From positions 124,001 to 188,000 of the forward strand of contig CACXIP010000003.1 of NCBI GenBank assembly GCA_902767775.1: a stretch of 64,000 nt of DNA, given 5' to 3'. Positions 9,736 through 18,495 of the stretch are shown in pieces. Every line of letters starts with the position of its first letter. Position 1 is the stretch's first letter. Source of the stretch: an uncultured Prevotellaceae bacterium. Its GTDB lineage: Bacteria; Bacteroidota; Bacteroidia; Bacteroidales; Bacteroidaceae. Below the pieces are notes generated by a model, which saw only the letters and a list, made by a program, of their open reading frames with translations, did not search any database and was not told the origin of the DNA. Position numbers and translations under genes: made by a program.

Positions 9736-11640
9736 ATGCGCCTCGCTTCTTTTGACATATTTGATACAACACTAATCAGGCGATGCGGAAAAGCATCCTT
9801 GTTTCAATTGTTGGCGAGAAGGCTGTATCCCAATGACATGGGGAAAAGAGAGGCTTTCCTGCTGTGGAGGTTGAATATCGGTCCTCAAGCATCGGCGGCA
9901 TACAACGGGAAAGAGGTGTCTCTTGAGGAAATGTATTCATTTCTCGACACGGAAAGTTTTGGAGAGTATTCCCTCAAGGAGATGATGGAAACGGAGAAAG
10001 CTGTTGAGGCGGAGAACCTCATGGCAAATCCCGATGTCAGAACTCTTATTCAATCAAAACGTGACGAGGGTTATCAGATAGCTTTTGTTAGTGACATGTA
10101 TCTGGACAATACGTTTCTCAAAGATATACTCATCCGGGAAGGATGTGCAAAGCTTGAAGAACCTGTGTTCGTCTCATGTGAGTATGCGGCGCGCAAAGAT
10201 ACCGGACTGTTGTATGATATCGTCCGTAAGGAACTGAAGCCCAATTCATGGGAACATTATGGCGACAACCTCCGCAGCGATGTCAAGATGTCACGGCGCA
10301 AGGGTATAAAAGCTACTCTAATCAACACCTCATACAATGAGACGGAGAAAGCTTTATTAAATGCAGGAAATGTGTTCAGAAATGACAGCGGATGGGAGCA
10401 GCTTATCTCTTTCAGTCGTGCGGCTCGTATTAAAGCCAATAACACGCCCCATGCTGCGTTGGCGGCAGATTTCGTGGCACCGGCATACATACCCTATGTG
10501 CTGTTTGTGCTAAGGAATGCTCAGGCTCGCGGCATCCGCCGACTTTATTTTCTGTCACGCGACAGCTATATTCTCATGCGGATAGCTGAGGTGTTTGCCA
10601 AAGATTTTCCGGAAATCGAACTTCGATACTTATTTGTCTCCCGAAGAGCACTCTATGTTCCATATGTGGCCGACGGAGGAGCAAAAGAATACATAGAGGC
10701 GGCAGACCACCATACCATTGTTCACCGAGACAACATTGACAAACTGTTGCTTCATTTAGGGACTTCCAGAGAGGAGATGCATTCTTTAGGGATTGATTTT
10801 GATTATTATAGAGTAGGAAGCAAGAAACAAGAAACAGATTTCCTCAATAAGATATTCGACAGCAATTACACACCAATTCTCCAAAAAAGAGCACAGGAAA
10901 CAAGGGATTTGCTGATTGACTATTTCCAACAGGAGAAGTTGTTTGACTCCACTCCTTCGGCGTTGGTGGATGTTGGTTGGCTGGGCACAACAAGATTGAT
11001 GATCAACTCCATCCTTCGAAAGAAGGGATACAGAGATGTGGAGTTCTATTATTATGGTTCCAGGGCTGACACATTTCCTCCTTCGGCTGGAAATTATATC
11101 ACTTATTTTGGACATGGTGACCAACCATACGAACTAACAGTTCTTGCCGAGCACTATTACTCGGCATCCCCCTACCCCACTACAATTGGATATGCAAAGG
11201 ATGAAAATGGGAAAATAGCACCACTGTTCCCTGAAGGTCTTCAATATGAAAAAGACCCATTAAGCACCATCAACACTGAGATATCAAAAGAAATTGCAGG
11301 ATATGTAAGAGATTCTGGGCTTACACAAATGCCGCTCCTTTATGCATGGGCAAAACAGTCTGTGAATATCATAGCAAAATCTGACATAAAAATGGACCTT
11401 TCACCATTGGTCAACCAATCAGATTTTGATAAGCATCCTTTTGTAAGGCGTATCAATATCAAGGAGTTGGCGGAAATGACTCTGCTTGGCAAAAATGTGA
11501 CAGCTCTTGACTGGCTCAGTTTAAAAACCTCAACACCACGGTGCTGTTGGAACCCCTTATGGAAAATGCATGCGTTGACAAGCAGAATCCGACGAAAAGT
11601 CTATTTGAAACTATTATCAAAAAAGAACAAAAGACAATGA
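9736..11640 (+). CDS. Large HAD-superfamily protein of glycan clusters (COG5610-like)
   Basis: This 634-residue protein has a HAD-type N-terminal domain: motif I SFDIFDTTL (Asp7 the probable nucleophile), motif II FVSDMYLDN near residue 120 and motif IV YGDNLRSDVKMS near 175. The residue two after the nucleophile is Phe, not the Asp used by classical phosphatases as general acid, so hydrolase activity is uncertain. The C-terminal 380 residues (YFLSRDSYILMRIAEVF; LVDVGWLGTTRLMINSIL) match no domain I can name. Such long HAD proteins are known in surface-glycan loci, and a role in handling a phosphorylated glycan or sugar intermediate is inference. The ATG overlaps nothing; a 125-base spacer precedes it. 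Confidence 0.7.
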   Translation: MRLASFDIFDTTLIRRCGKASLFQLLARRLYPNDMGKREAFLLWRLNIGPQASAAYNGKEVSLEEMYSFLDTESFGEYSLKEMMETEKAVEAENLMANPDVRTLIQSKRDEGYQIAFVSDMYLDNTFLKDILIREGCAKLEEPVFVSCEYAARKDTGLLYDIVRKELKPNSWEHYGDNLRSDVKMSRRKGIKATLINTSYNETEKALLNAGNVFRNDSGWEQLISFSRAARIKANNTPHAALAADFVAPAYIPYVLFVLRNAQARGIRRLYFLSRDSYILMRIAEVFAKDFPEIELRYLFVSRRALYVPYVADGGAKEYIEAADHHTIVHRDNIDKLLLHLGTSREEMHSLGIDFDYYRVGSKKQETDFLNKIFDSNYTPILQKRAQETRDLLIDYFQQEKLFDSTPSALVDVGWLGTTRLMINSILRKKGYRDVEFYYYGSRADTFPPSAGNYITYFGHGDQPYELTVLAEHYYSASPYPTTIGYAKDENGKIAPLFPEGLQYEKDPLSTINTEISKEIAGYVRDSGLTQMPLLYAWAKQSVNIIAKSDIKMDLSPLVNQSDFDKHPFVRRINIKELAEMTLLGKNVTALDWLSLKTSTPRCCWNPLWKMHALTSRIRRKVYLKLLSKKNKRQ

Positions 11641-12380
11641 GATACAGTCTTATCTGCTGCTGGAATGACCCCAAACAGTTGCAAGAACTTCTTTTGGATT
11701 CATATACTCATGTATATGACCAAGAAGAAAAGCCTACACTTTTATTAATTGACAACAGCGCAAACAAATACAAGAGTGCGGCTGAGGCATTCAACTCTGA
11801 ATATGAGGCCCATAAACAAGAATTGGATGACATCCTGATTTTTCTGCATCAAGACATTGCTTTTGACAACGCCTCTTTCTTTGACAGGATTGCCCAGGAA
11901 TTATCAAATGACAAGCAACAAATAATTGGTGCAGCCGGAATGAACAAGAATGGCTCGGTATGTTCAAATCTCAAATATAAAGACACAAAAGAGTATATTG
12001 TCAGGCAGCAAATCAAAGACAAACAATTGGTAGAGTCTATTGACGAGTGTTGCTTTGCCATCCCCAAAGAACTGTTTGAGCGAATCAAATTTGATGAGAA
12101 AACTTGTAATCATTGGCATCTATATGGTGTGGACTTTTGCTATTCTGCTAAAAATGATGGTATCCCATCATATGTGATACCTGAGCCATTATATCACAAG
12201 CATAATGATACTGGAGGGTTAATCACCGACAATCATTTCCTGCATACCATGTGGAAGCTGGTCAGGAAACATAGAAAACAGCATAGCACAATCTATGCTC
12301 CATGCTACATCATAGACACAAGGCTCGACAAGGCTGTCGCCAAGTTGACAAGAACAGCAATCAAGAACTTGGTCAAATGA
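11637..12380 (+). CDS. StrF-like GT2-related glycosyltransferase
   Basis: This 247-residue protein starts MRYSLICCWNDPKQLQELL and shows ILIFLHQDIAFDNASFFDRI near residue 75, then a VDFCYSAKNDG and PLYHKHNDTG segment near the C-terminus. That pattern fits the StrF-like branch of GT2 (Pfam Glyco_tranf_2_5), in which HQDI replaces the usual DxD neighbourhood. The frame is open from 11541, but that would overlap the HAD gene by 100 bases. The ATG at 11637 forms an ATGA overlap with its stop and yields the family's usual start. Function beyond glycosyl transfer is not predictable. Confidence 0.72.
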   Translation: MRYSLICCWNDPKQLQELLLDSYTHVYDQEEKPTLLLIDNSANKYKSAAEAFNSEYEAHKQELDDILIFLHQDIAFDNASFFDRIAQELSNDKQQIIGAAGMNKNGSVCSNLKYKDTKEYIVRQQIKDKQLVESIDECCFAIPKELFERIKFDEKTCNHWHLYGVDFCYSAKNDGIPSYVIPEPLYHKHNDTGGLITDNHFLHTMWKLVRKHRKQHSTIYAPCYIIDTRLDKAVAKLTRTAIKNLVK

Positions 12381-13246
12381 GAATCGCAGTCATACTCCTC
12401 AATTACAACTCTGCTGCTGATTGCAAAAAATGTATCAGCTTTCTGCATAAGCAGGAAAAGGTGGATACAGAAATTGTAGTGGTCGACAACTGTTCCCATG
12501 ACCAAGACCGTCTTGCGGCTAAAGAACTATGCCAAGAATTAGGTTGTACCTTTATCGCCAACGAAGAGAATAAAGGCTATAATGCTGGCAATAATGTAGG
12601 CCTACGCTATGCTGCGGGAAAAGGATATGAGTATGCATTGATTGCCAACCCGGATATGGAGTTTCCTCAGGCGGACTATTTGAGGCGAATGGTGGATATC
12701 ATGGAATCAGATGAAAAAATCGCAATTTGTGGCTCTGACATCATCACCCCAGAAGGCATCCACCAAAGTCCGATGAAACGTGATGGAGACTGGCGAGATA
12801 GTTATGGATGGTTCACTGGATTTTTCAAAAGACAGCCAAAAGACACCTATGATTTTATCGACCATTATGAAAGTTCACATTATTGCCACAAGGTGAGTGG
12901 ATGCTGTTTGATAGTGCGGATGAGTTTCATTAAAGAAATCAATTACTTTGACGAATATCCATTTCTATATTGCGAGGAGGCTATTCTGTCAAGACAGGTG
13001 GAGCTATCTGGAAAATGGAAAATGTATTATTCTGCTGACATCCAGGCTGTCCACCGACACGTCAAAAATGAGAAAGGTGACCCAATTCCCCGTTTCCGCC
13101 AATGGAAAAGAAGCCGTATGTATTTCATCGACAGATACGAAGGAGACCATTGGGTTGGAAAATGCATTGCCAAAACCGCATTGCGGTTATATATCAACAC
13201 CATGATATGCGCTTTTAGAATCAAGAGAATCATTAAACATGGGTAG
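12377..13246 (+). CDS. GT2 glycosyltransferase, rhamnosyltransferase-like (WbbL type)
   Basis: A 289-residue GT2 enzyme of the WbbL/RfbF-like type: IAVILLNYNSAADCKKCISF at the start, VVVDNCSHDQDRL near residue 40, ENKGYNAGNNVGLRYA near 68 and IANPDMEF near 95. The NPD motif plus the GYNAGNN segment is characteristic of rhamnosyltransferase-like GT2 proteins. The ATG at 12377 overlaps the previous stop (ATGA); a longer frame from 12302 would overlap the upstream gene and lacks homologous-looking sequence. Rhamnose as donor is a family-level inference. A second rhamnosyltransferase-like gene lies at 27857, which makes a rhamnose-containing polymer more plausible. Confidence 0.78.
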   Translation: MRIAVILLNYNSAADCKKCISFLHKQEKVDTEIVVVDNCSHDQDRLAAKELCQELGCTFIANEENKGYNAGNNVGLRYAAGKGYEYALIANPDMEFPQADYLRRMVDIMESDEKIAICGSDIITPEGIHQSPMKRDGDWRDSYGWFTGFFKRQPKDTYDFIDHYESSHYCHKVSGCCLIVRMSFIKEINYFDEYPFLYCEEAILSRQVELSGKWKMYYSADIQAVHRHVKNEKGDPIPRFRQWKRSRMYFIDRYEGDHWVGKCIAKTALRLYINTMICAFRIKRIIKHG

Positions 13247-14249
13247 ACTACAATATATAGACATTCTCAAAGGATGGTCTATTCTATGCATTATGCTTTT
13301 ACACTATGAGGAAGGAATCTTTCCCGGGTGGTTGAATGCCTGGGTTGGCAATTTTATGATATCAGCTTTCTACTTCACCTCTGGTTGGTTGGCTGGCATC
13401 CGGCCTCGCGATATCACTGTCAAGGAATTGGCAAAGAAGCGATGGCAGACATTGGGTAAGCCATATTTCTATTTTTCAATCCTGATACTCGCATTCGATT
13501 TGATACTATTTGCTGTAGGTTACTATGATCTCAAGTTCATTGCACGTGAATTATATAAAACCATAACCATTCGAGGTATAGGAACGCTATGGTTTCTTCC
13601 GGCCTTGTTTGGTGGTGAAATCATTTTCAGGTGGATACTTAACAAGAACAACCGCATTTTACTTATTGTCACTATATTACTATCGCTCATTATTATTCAT
13701 TATTACTATTATTTCTACTTCAAGTATCGCAATGTTAGCGATGTCCACAGGATGATAGAAGCACCATTATTTACTATCCGCAATATTATCCTCGCATGGC
13801 CTATTATCTATATTGGATATGCTTTAGGCAAGCATATTGGAGCCAAACTTTCAAACAGCAACATATATGGAATTCTAACAATAGGAATAATAATCACAGG
13901 AATCAGTATATATTACAATGGCGGTTTTTGTCCCTTTTCTTTCGGCATCGTCACACCACTTATTGTTCCTGTCATTGGACCATTCGGACTTTTGCTGCTC
14001 GCATATCCAATTAAGGGAAATAATATAGCTGCAAGGTTCTTATCATTTTGGGGAGTTAACTCTCTTGTTATGATGGTAACACACTATTCCATTACATTAG
14101 TTTTATGCAAAATCATTGACCAACATCTTTTCCATCTGCCATTTACAGGGGTAAAGACGCTGATATGGTTCGCCATCTCTGTATTTATAACATATCCTAT
14201 CGCCTGGTTTTTCAACAACAAAGCCAAATGGATGCTGGGGAAAGGTTAG
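13239..14249 (+). CDS. Acyltransferase 3 family membrane protein
   Basis: The 336-residue polytopic protein opens with YIDILKGWSILCIMLLHYEE, where the His in the first membrane segment is the usual catalytic residue, and FYFTSGWLAGIRPRD follows as the family's second motif. Roughly ten hydrophobic segments are visible, including a run of Ile/Tyr-rich residues near 145-165. It is expected to acylate a sugar of the surface polymer within the cytoplasmic membrane. Its ATG overlaps the end of the upstream glycosyltransferase by 8 bases. This is the second acyltransferase-3 gene of the cluster. The modified sugar is unknown. Confidence 0.83.
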   Translation: MGRLQYIDILKGWSILCIMLLHYEEGIFPGWLNAWVGNFMISAFYFTSGWLAGIRPRDITVKELAKKRWQTLGKPYFYFSILILAFDLILFAVGYYDLKFIARELYKTITIRGIGTLWFLPALFGGEIIFRWILNKNNRILLIVTILLSLIIIHYYYYFYFKYRNVSDVHRMIEAPLFTIRNIILAWPIIYIGYALGKHIGAKLSNSNIYGILTIGIIITGISIYYNGGFCPFSFGIVTPLIVPVIGPFGLLLLAYPIKGNNIAARFLSFWGVNSLVMMVTHYSITLVLCKIIDQHLFHLPFTGVKTLIWFAISVFITYPIAWFFNNKAKWMLGKG

Positions 14250-14290
14250 TTCATAGTTCATAATTCATAGTTTATAGTTCATAGTTCTTC
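14247..14290. repeat. Short degenerate tandem repeat (TTCATAG-like) between two genes
   Basis: The 51-base spacer after the acyltransferase stop consists almost wholly of a 7-8 base unit of the form AGTTCAT / AATTCAT / AGTTTAT, repeated about five times. No promoter box or hairpin is evident in it. Such simple tracts can slip in copy number and change the spacing between the two genes. Confidence 0.7.
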
Positions 14291-14300
14291 GTTTACAGAT

Positions 14301-15548
14301 ATGAATAAGATTTTTCAAATTATCGGTTCTCTATTTAACTCTGAAAATTATACACTGAAGAATCTTGCATTCTTCTTAATGGTCATTATGTGTATACAAT
14401 ATATCCCTTTGGAGAGCCGAGCTGGTGTCAGTCCTATTAAGGTAGCAACCATGGCTATCATGCCTTTGGTTTTTATCACACATTTCAAGGCTTCAAGGGC
14501 AGTAGGAATCGCATTCATGTATATTACATATATCATGTATACGGCATATTTCTTACATGGAAACAGTTTCCGTGCCAGCACAGTTATATATACATTCATG
14601 TTTTTCATTACCTATGCCACATTCTATAATTTAATTTGGGTAGAGCAAGTCTTTGACATGGATGAATTTATAGTTTTCCTTAGACGATTCATCTTTGTGC
14701 TGGTAGGTGTACTTGTCGCACAACAAGCTTTTCATTTAATCGGAATCAGACAATTTGCACTGCTTAATATGACACAAGTGTTAAGAAGAAGTGTCATGGC
14801 AGGCAATTCCTTATCATATGAACCATCCTCCTTGGCACGCACCTTGGGTGTGCTTTATTATGCTTATCTAAAATGTTGTGAGTATAAACAAGGACGCCCT
14901 GTCAATATTCAACAAATCTTCAATAATGAACACAGGTGGGTAACTATTGCTTTTGGATGGTCGATGTTAACGATGGGTAGTGGAACAGCTTTCATCTGTC
15001 TTGGAGTGTTATCCCTCTATTTTATGAAAGGAGCGTATTTTGTTTTATCTATCCCTATTTTCATAGGAGTATATTTCGCACTATCCTATTTTGAAGTAAA
15101 ACAATTTGAAAGAGCTACCATAGTAGCAGAAGCCACAATGACTGGAGATGTTGATGAAGTCAAAGAAGCAGACGGAAGCGCAGCTACCCGAATTACTCCA
15201 GTTTTAAATACCATTCATGGATTGGATTTCAATGATGAAAGTACTTGGTTTGGCCATGGTGTGGATTACAATAGGTGGGTTGCATATAAAAAAGGAATCA
15301 ACAAAGTAGGCGAAATTGATGATTATGGACTAATTGCTTATATTTTATCACTTACTTTGGTATTCTCTTGTGCCATCAACTTTTTCTCAATCGCGGCCAT
15401 CATGTATTTCCTTGGTATAGGTGGAGGTACTTATAATATTGCATATCTATGGGGCATTCTAATGATTCTTACTTGCGTAAAATATTTCCATTCCTTAAAT
15501 AAACGAAATGAAGACGGGGAAGAGGAAGAAATCGAAGAAAGTGAATAA
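14301..15548 (+). CDS. Wzy-like O-antigen/capsule polymerase (candidate)
   Basis: A 415-residue integral membrane protein with about ten hydrophobic segments and one large polar loop near residues 275-345. The LSYEPSSLARTLGVLYYAY segment (near 172-190) recalls the EPS/Arg pattern of Wzy and O-antigen ligase-like proteins, and the loop contains DGSAATRI. The C-terminus is strongly acidic (NEDGEEEEIEESE). Wzy proteins polymerise lipid-linked repeat units on the periplasmic face; they have little sequence conservation, so this call rests on topology, loop and context. It is the only such candidate in the window. No Wzx flippase or chain-length regulator is present here. Confidence 0.65.
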   Translation: MNKIFQIIGSLFNSENYTLKNLAFFLMVIMCIQYIPLESRAGVSPIKVATMAIMPLVFITHFKASRAVGIAFMYITYIMYTAYFLHGNSFRASTVIYTFMFFITYATFYNLIWVEQVFDMDEFIVFLRRFIFVLVGVLVAQQAFHLIGIRQFALLNMTQVLRRSVMAGNSLSYEPSSLARTLGVLYYAYLKCCEYKQGRPVNIQQIFNNEHRWVTIAFGWSMLTMGSGTAFICLGVLSLYFMKGAYFVLSIPIFIGVYFALSYFEVKQFERATIVAEATMTGDVDEVKEADGSAATRITPVLNTIHGLDFNDESTWFGHGVDYNRWVAYKKGINKVGEIDDYGLIAYILSLTLVFSCAINFFSIAAIMYFLGIGGGTYNIAYLWGILMILTCVKYFHSLNKRNEDGEEEEIEESE

Positions 15549-15554
15549 CATACC

Positions 15555-16529
15555 ATGAAAGAAGACCTTACACTTGCCATCTGTGTCTATAATGCAGCAA
15601 AATACATCCAAGAGACTCTTGAATGTATCATCAAGCAGACCATGCAGGATTTCCATCTTCTAATAGTGAATGACTGCACACCCGACAATTCCATTGACAT
15701 CGTTCATGAATTCTTCAAAGAGCATCCACGGCAGTATGAAGTGGTGGATTTCGAGCAAAACCAGGGATTGGCTGCAGGCAGAAGATATGTGGAGGAAAAT
15801 GCAAAAACCAAATACATCCTCTTCGTGGATGCAGATGACTGCCCCTACCATACATTGGTAGAAAAGTTATATACCAAGATTTCATCTGATGAGGATTTAA
15901 TTGCGGTAGGATGCCACCTTGGCTATATCGACGAACGAGGAAGGAAACTGTCGGGAGGCATTTTCCTAGGCGAAACGACCAAAGAGGGCTTTTATGAAAA
16001 GGCAGCCAAGGGTAAACTTATCTTCATGCAACCTACTGCCATCTATGACAGAGAGGCGGCATTATCGGTGGGAGGACATGCCATTGACGGTTTCCCGGAA
16101 GGTAAACCCAGATATAGAGATTTGTGTGAAGACCTGGACTTATGGACTCGGATGAGCGACCTCTATACCCAAGGGAAAGCCATCGTTGTCATCCCTGAGA
16201 TACTTGGAGGCTATCGCAAACACGAGAATGCCATGTCTTCTGATTCCACCGGGATGATTCTGCGAATGAGGCACATCAAGACAAATGTAAAAAGGAGAAG
16301 GGCTGGACAAAAAGACATTACCTTCTGTGTATTTATGGACAGTTTAAGTGACCAAGAACGAAATAGAATCATCAGGGAAGCTCAATCTGCCAACTCACTT
16401 AAAAAGGCGTATTATGCCTTCAAAAAGATGAGGGTATTCAGCGGCATCGGCCTTTTGACACGTTCCATCTGGTATAACCCGTCCTATCTATGGGAAAAGG
16501 TCAAGCACAATCTGCTGAGAATGAAATGA
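15555..16529 (+). CDS. GT2 family glycosyltransferase
   Basis: The 324-residue protein begins LTLAICVYNAAKYIQETLECI and has VNDCTPDNSID near residue 37, NQGLAAGRRYVEENAKTKYI near 73 and FVDADDC near 95. An EDLDLWTRM motif near residue 195 fits the GT2 catalytic-base region. It starts 6 bases after the polymerase stop. The C-terminal region (ANSLKKAYYAFKKMRVFSG) is basic. It is probably involved in building the repeat unit; the donor is unknown. Confidence 0.85.
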   Translation: MKEDLTLAICVYNAAKYIQETLECIIKQTMQDFHLLIVNDCTPDNSIDIVHEFFKEHPRQYEVVDFEQNQGLAAGRRYVEENAKTKYILFVDADDCPYHTLVEKLYTKISSDEDLIAVGCHLGYIDERGRKLSGGIFLGETTKEGFYEKAAKGKLIFMQPTAIYDREAALSVGGHAIDGFPEGKPRYRDLCEDLDLWTRMSDLYTQGKAIVVIPEILGGYRKHENAMSSDSTGMILRMRHIKTNVKRRRAGQKDITFCVFMDSLSDQERNRIIREAQSANSLKKAYYAFKKMRVFSGIGLLTRSIWYNPSYLWEKVKHNLLRMK

Positions 16530-16540
16530 AAAAGTGAAAG

Positions 16541-17383
16541 ATGGAAATGACAGATAATATACGTTTTTCTATTGTAGTGGTCAACTACAATATGGGTAAA
16601 TATTTAGAGGATGCACTATTAAGTGTCATCCATCAAGATTATCCGAAAGAGCTCATCCAATTAATAGTTATTGATGGCGGTTCCAAAGACAATTCTGTTG
16701 ACATCATAAAAAAATATGCTTCACATATCAATTATTGGGTTTCTGAACCGGACAAAGGCCAAAGTGATGCATTTAACAAGGGTTTCAAACAAGCAAACCA
16801 TGAATGGCTGTTTTGGTTGAACGCTGATGATTTTTTATTGAAAGATGCCCTCAAGAACATTGCTTCAGCAATGAAAAAAGAGTTAAAGAAAGATGACTCT
16901 AAACAATGGTTTTGTTTTGATAGTATGATGACTGACGAACAAGGTGTTTGCACCAGAGTAATATTTGGTCCTGACTGGAATTCCTTTTTCTTGAAAAAAT
17001 TGGGACCAGTAGTACATTCTGCGACAACCATTTACCATAAAAACTTATATACGAAAAGCGCGAAATTCGATTTGAGGCTTAACTGGTCAATGGACTTAGA
17101 CCTTTGGTTGCAGTTTTTCACAATGGGATATTCATACAAGACCATTCACGTTTTTGCTTATGCCATCAGAGCCAATGAACAGTCCAAGACTTTCAGTGAA
17201 GGCCTTTCTTATAAGCCATCTGAAAAAAGGTTGAAACAATCAGCCTATATGTGGAGTAAATATAAATTCAGGCCAAATTACAAATGGTTGCTTCCGTGGC
17301 GAATATATAAAGGATTAACTATTTTCTTTCCCCAAAAGTATTTTGATTTACACTTTCGAAACAAGCACATGAAGTGGTTTTAA
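16541..17383 (+). CDS. GT2 family glycosyltransferase (WcaA-like)
   Basis: A 280-residue GT2 enzyme: FSIVVVNYNMGKYLEDALLSV, IDGGSKDNSVDIIKKY near residue 47, EPDKGQSDAFNKGF near 68 and WLNADD near 90. The GG in place of DD at the first acidic motif plus the SDAFNKG segment are typical of the WcaA-like branch. WSMDLDLWLQF near residue 185 supplies the later acidic motif. Two ATG codons, 16541 and 16547, are possible starts, and the first is used here. It follows the previous gene by 11 bases. The donor is not predictable. Confidence 0.84.
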   Translation: MEMTDNIRFSIVVVNYNMGKYLEDALLSVIHQDYPKELIQLIVIDGGSKDNSVDIIKKYASHINYWVSEPDKGQSDAFNKGFKQANHEWLFWLNADDFLLKDALKNIASAMKKELKKDDSKQWFCFDSMMTDEQGVCTRVIFGPDWNSFFLKKLGPVVHSATTIYHKNLYTKSAKFDLRLNWSMDLDLWLQFFTMGYSYKTIHVFAYAIRANEQSKTFSEGLSYKPSEKRLKQSAYMWSKYKFRPNYKWLLPWRIYKGLTIFFPQKYFDLHFRNKHMKWF

Positions 17384-17440
17384 TATTTATACAATAGGAT
17401 TTGATTATTCATTATGATGATTTAAATAGTAATAAACATC

Positions 17441-18484
17441 ATGAATACATATAATATAGGTAGTAGAATAAAAACATTTGACATTCTAAAATGTATTGCT
17501 ATTTTTTTTGTCATTTGGGGACATTGTATACAACATTTGGTATCATCGAATTATGAAGATGAACCTGTATATCGTATCATCTATTCCTTTCACATGCCAC
17601 TATTTATGATGATATCTGGTTACTTTTCAGTATCATCATATCAAAAATCTATTATCCCTTTCATTGGGAAAAAATTCCGTCAATTAATTATTCCTTGTAT
17701 ATCTTGGAGCTTTATTATTTGTATTGGTTTAGCACTTAATGTTTTCTTTTTTAAAAAAGAAGGAAAAAGTTTGTATTTTTATGCGTTCATTTTTTATTCT
17801 CGTTATTGGTTTTTAAAATCATGTTTTTTGTGTTATCTTTTGGGATGGTTTATATATCACATAGGCCATAATCATCGATATGTATTTATTACCATTTGCT
17901 TGCTTCTTTCACAATGTACAACAGAATTTCAACTCGACATCATGTTTCCCTGCTTCATCGTTGGTGTTGAATTGAGAAGGAACAATAATCTACTAAAAAA
18001 AATGATACAATACCGATTTACTCTCACTATCCTATTTCTTTTAATGCTTTGCTTTTGGGGAAAAACATTTTGGATACATCGTGGCACATTATTAAACGCA
18101 TCAATAGGTCTATATAAAGGTTCTTTTTCTGAGTTTTATAACTGGTTGCATGAATTATATAGGATTTTAATAGGCATAATCAGCAGTTGCGCGATTATAG
18201 GTTTATGCTATCACTACATTGAAGACAGAGGTCACATCTCAACATGTTCTAAATATGCCTCTAAGGTAGGACAATACACTCTGGAAATTTACTGTCTACA
18301 AGCTATTTTGTTAGAAACCATCATTGCAAAATTCTTATCATTAGACTCTTTAAGTTTTTTCTCCTTCAATTTCATCGTTACACCACTCATTTCAATTATT
18401 GTCTTATATGCATGTTATATTATTACAAAATTAATCAATAAATCCGCATTATTGCGGTTTGTTATGTTTGGCAAGAACAAATAA
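17441..18484 (+). CDS. Acyltransferase 3 family membrane protein
   Basis: A 347-residue polytopic protein with IKTFDILKCIAIFFVIWGHC at the N-terminus, its His being the conserved catalytic candidate, and SFHMPLFMMISGYFS as the second family motif. It is one of the most AT-rich genes in the cluster. About ten membrane segments are seen. It lies 57 bases after the preceding glycosyltransferase and just before an MBOAT gene, so two different O-acylation chemistries sit side by side. Acetyl-CoA-dependent sugar acetylation is the usual family role; the target here is unknown. Confidence 0.83.
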   Translation: MNTYNIGSRIKTFDILKCIAIFFVIWGHCIQHLVSSNYEDEPVYRIIYSFHMPLFMMISGYFSVSSYQKSIIPFIGKKFRQLIIPCISWSFIICIGLALNVFFFKKEGKSLYFYAFIFYSRYWFLKSCFLCYLLGWFIYHIGHNHRYVFITICLLLSQCTTEFQLDIMFPCFIVGVELRRNNNLLKKMIQYRFTLTILFLLMLCFWGKTFWIHRGTLLNASIGLYKGSFSEFYNWLHELYRILIGIISSCAIIGLCYHYIEDRGHISTCSKYASKVGQYTLEIYCLQAILLETIIAKFLSLDSLSFFSFNFIVTPLISIIVLYACYIITKLINKSALLRFVMFGKNK

Positions 18485-18495
18485 ATTGTTTTACT

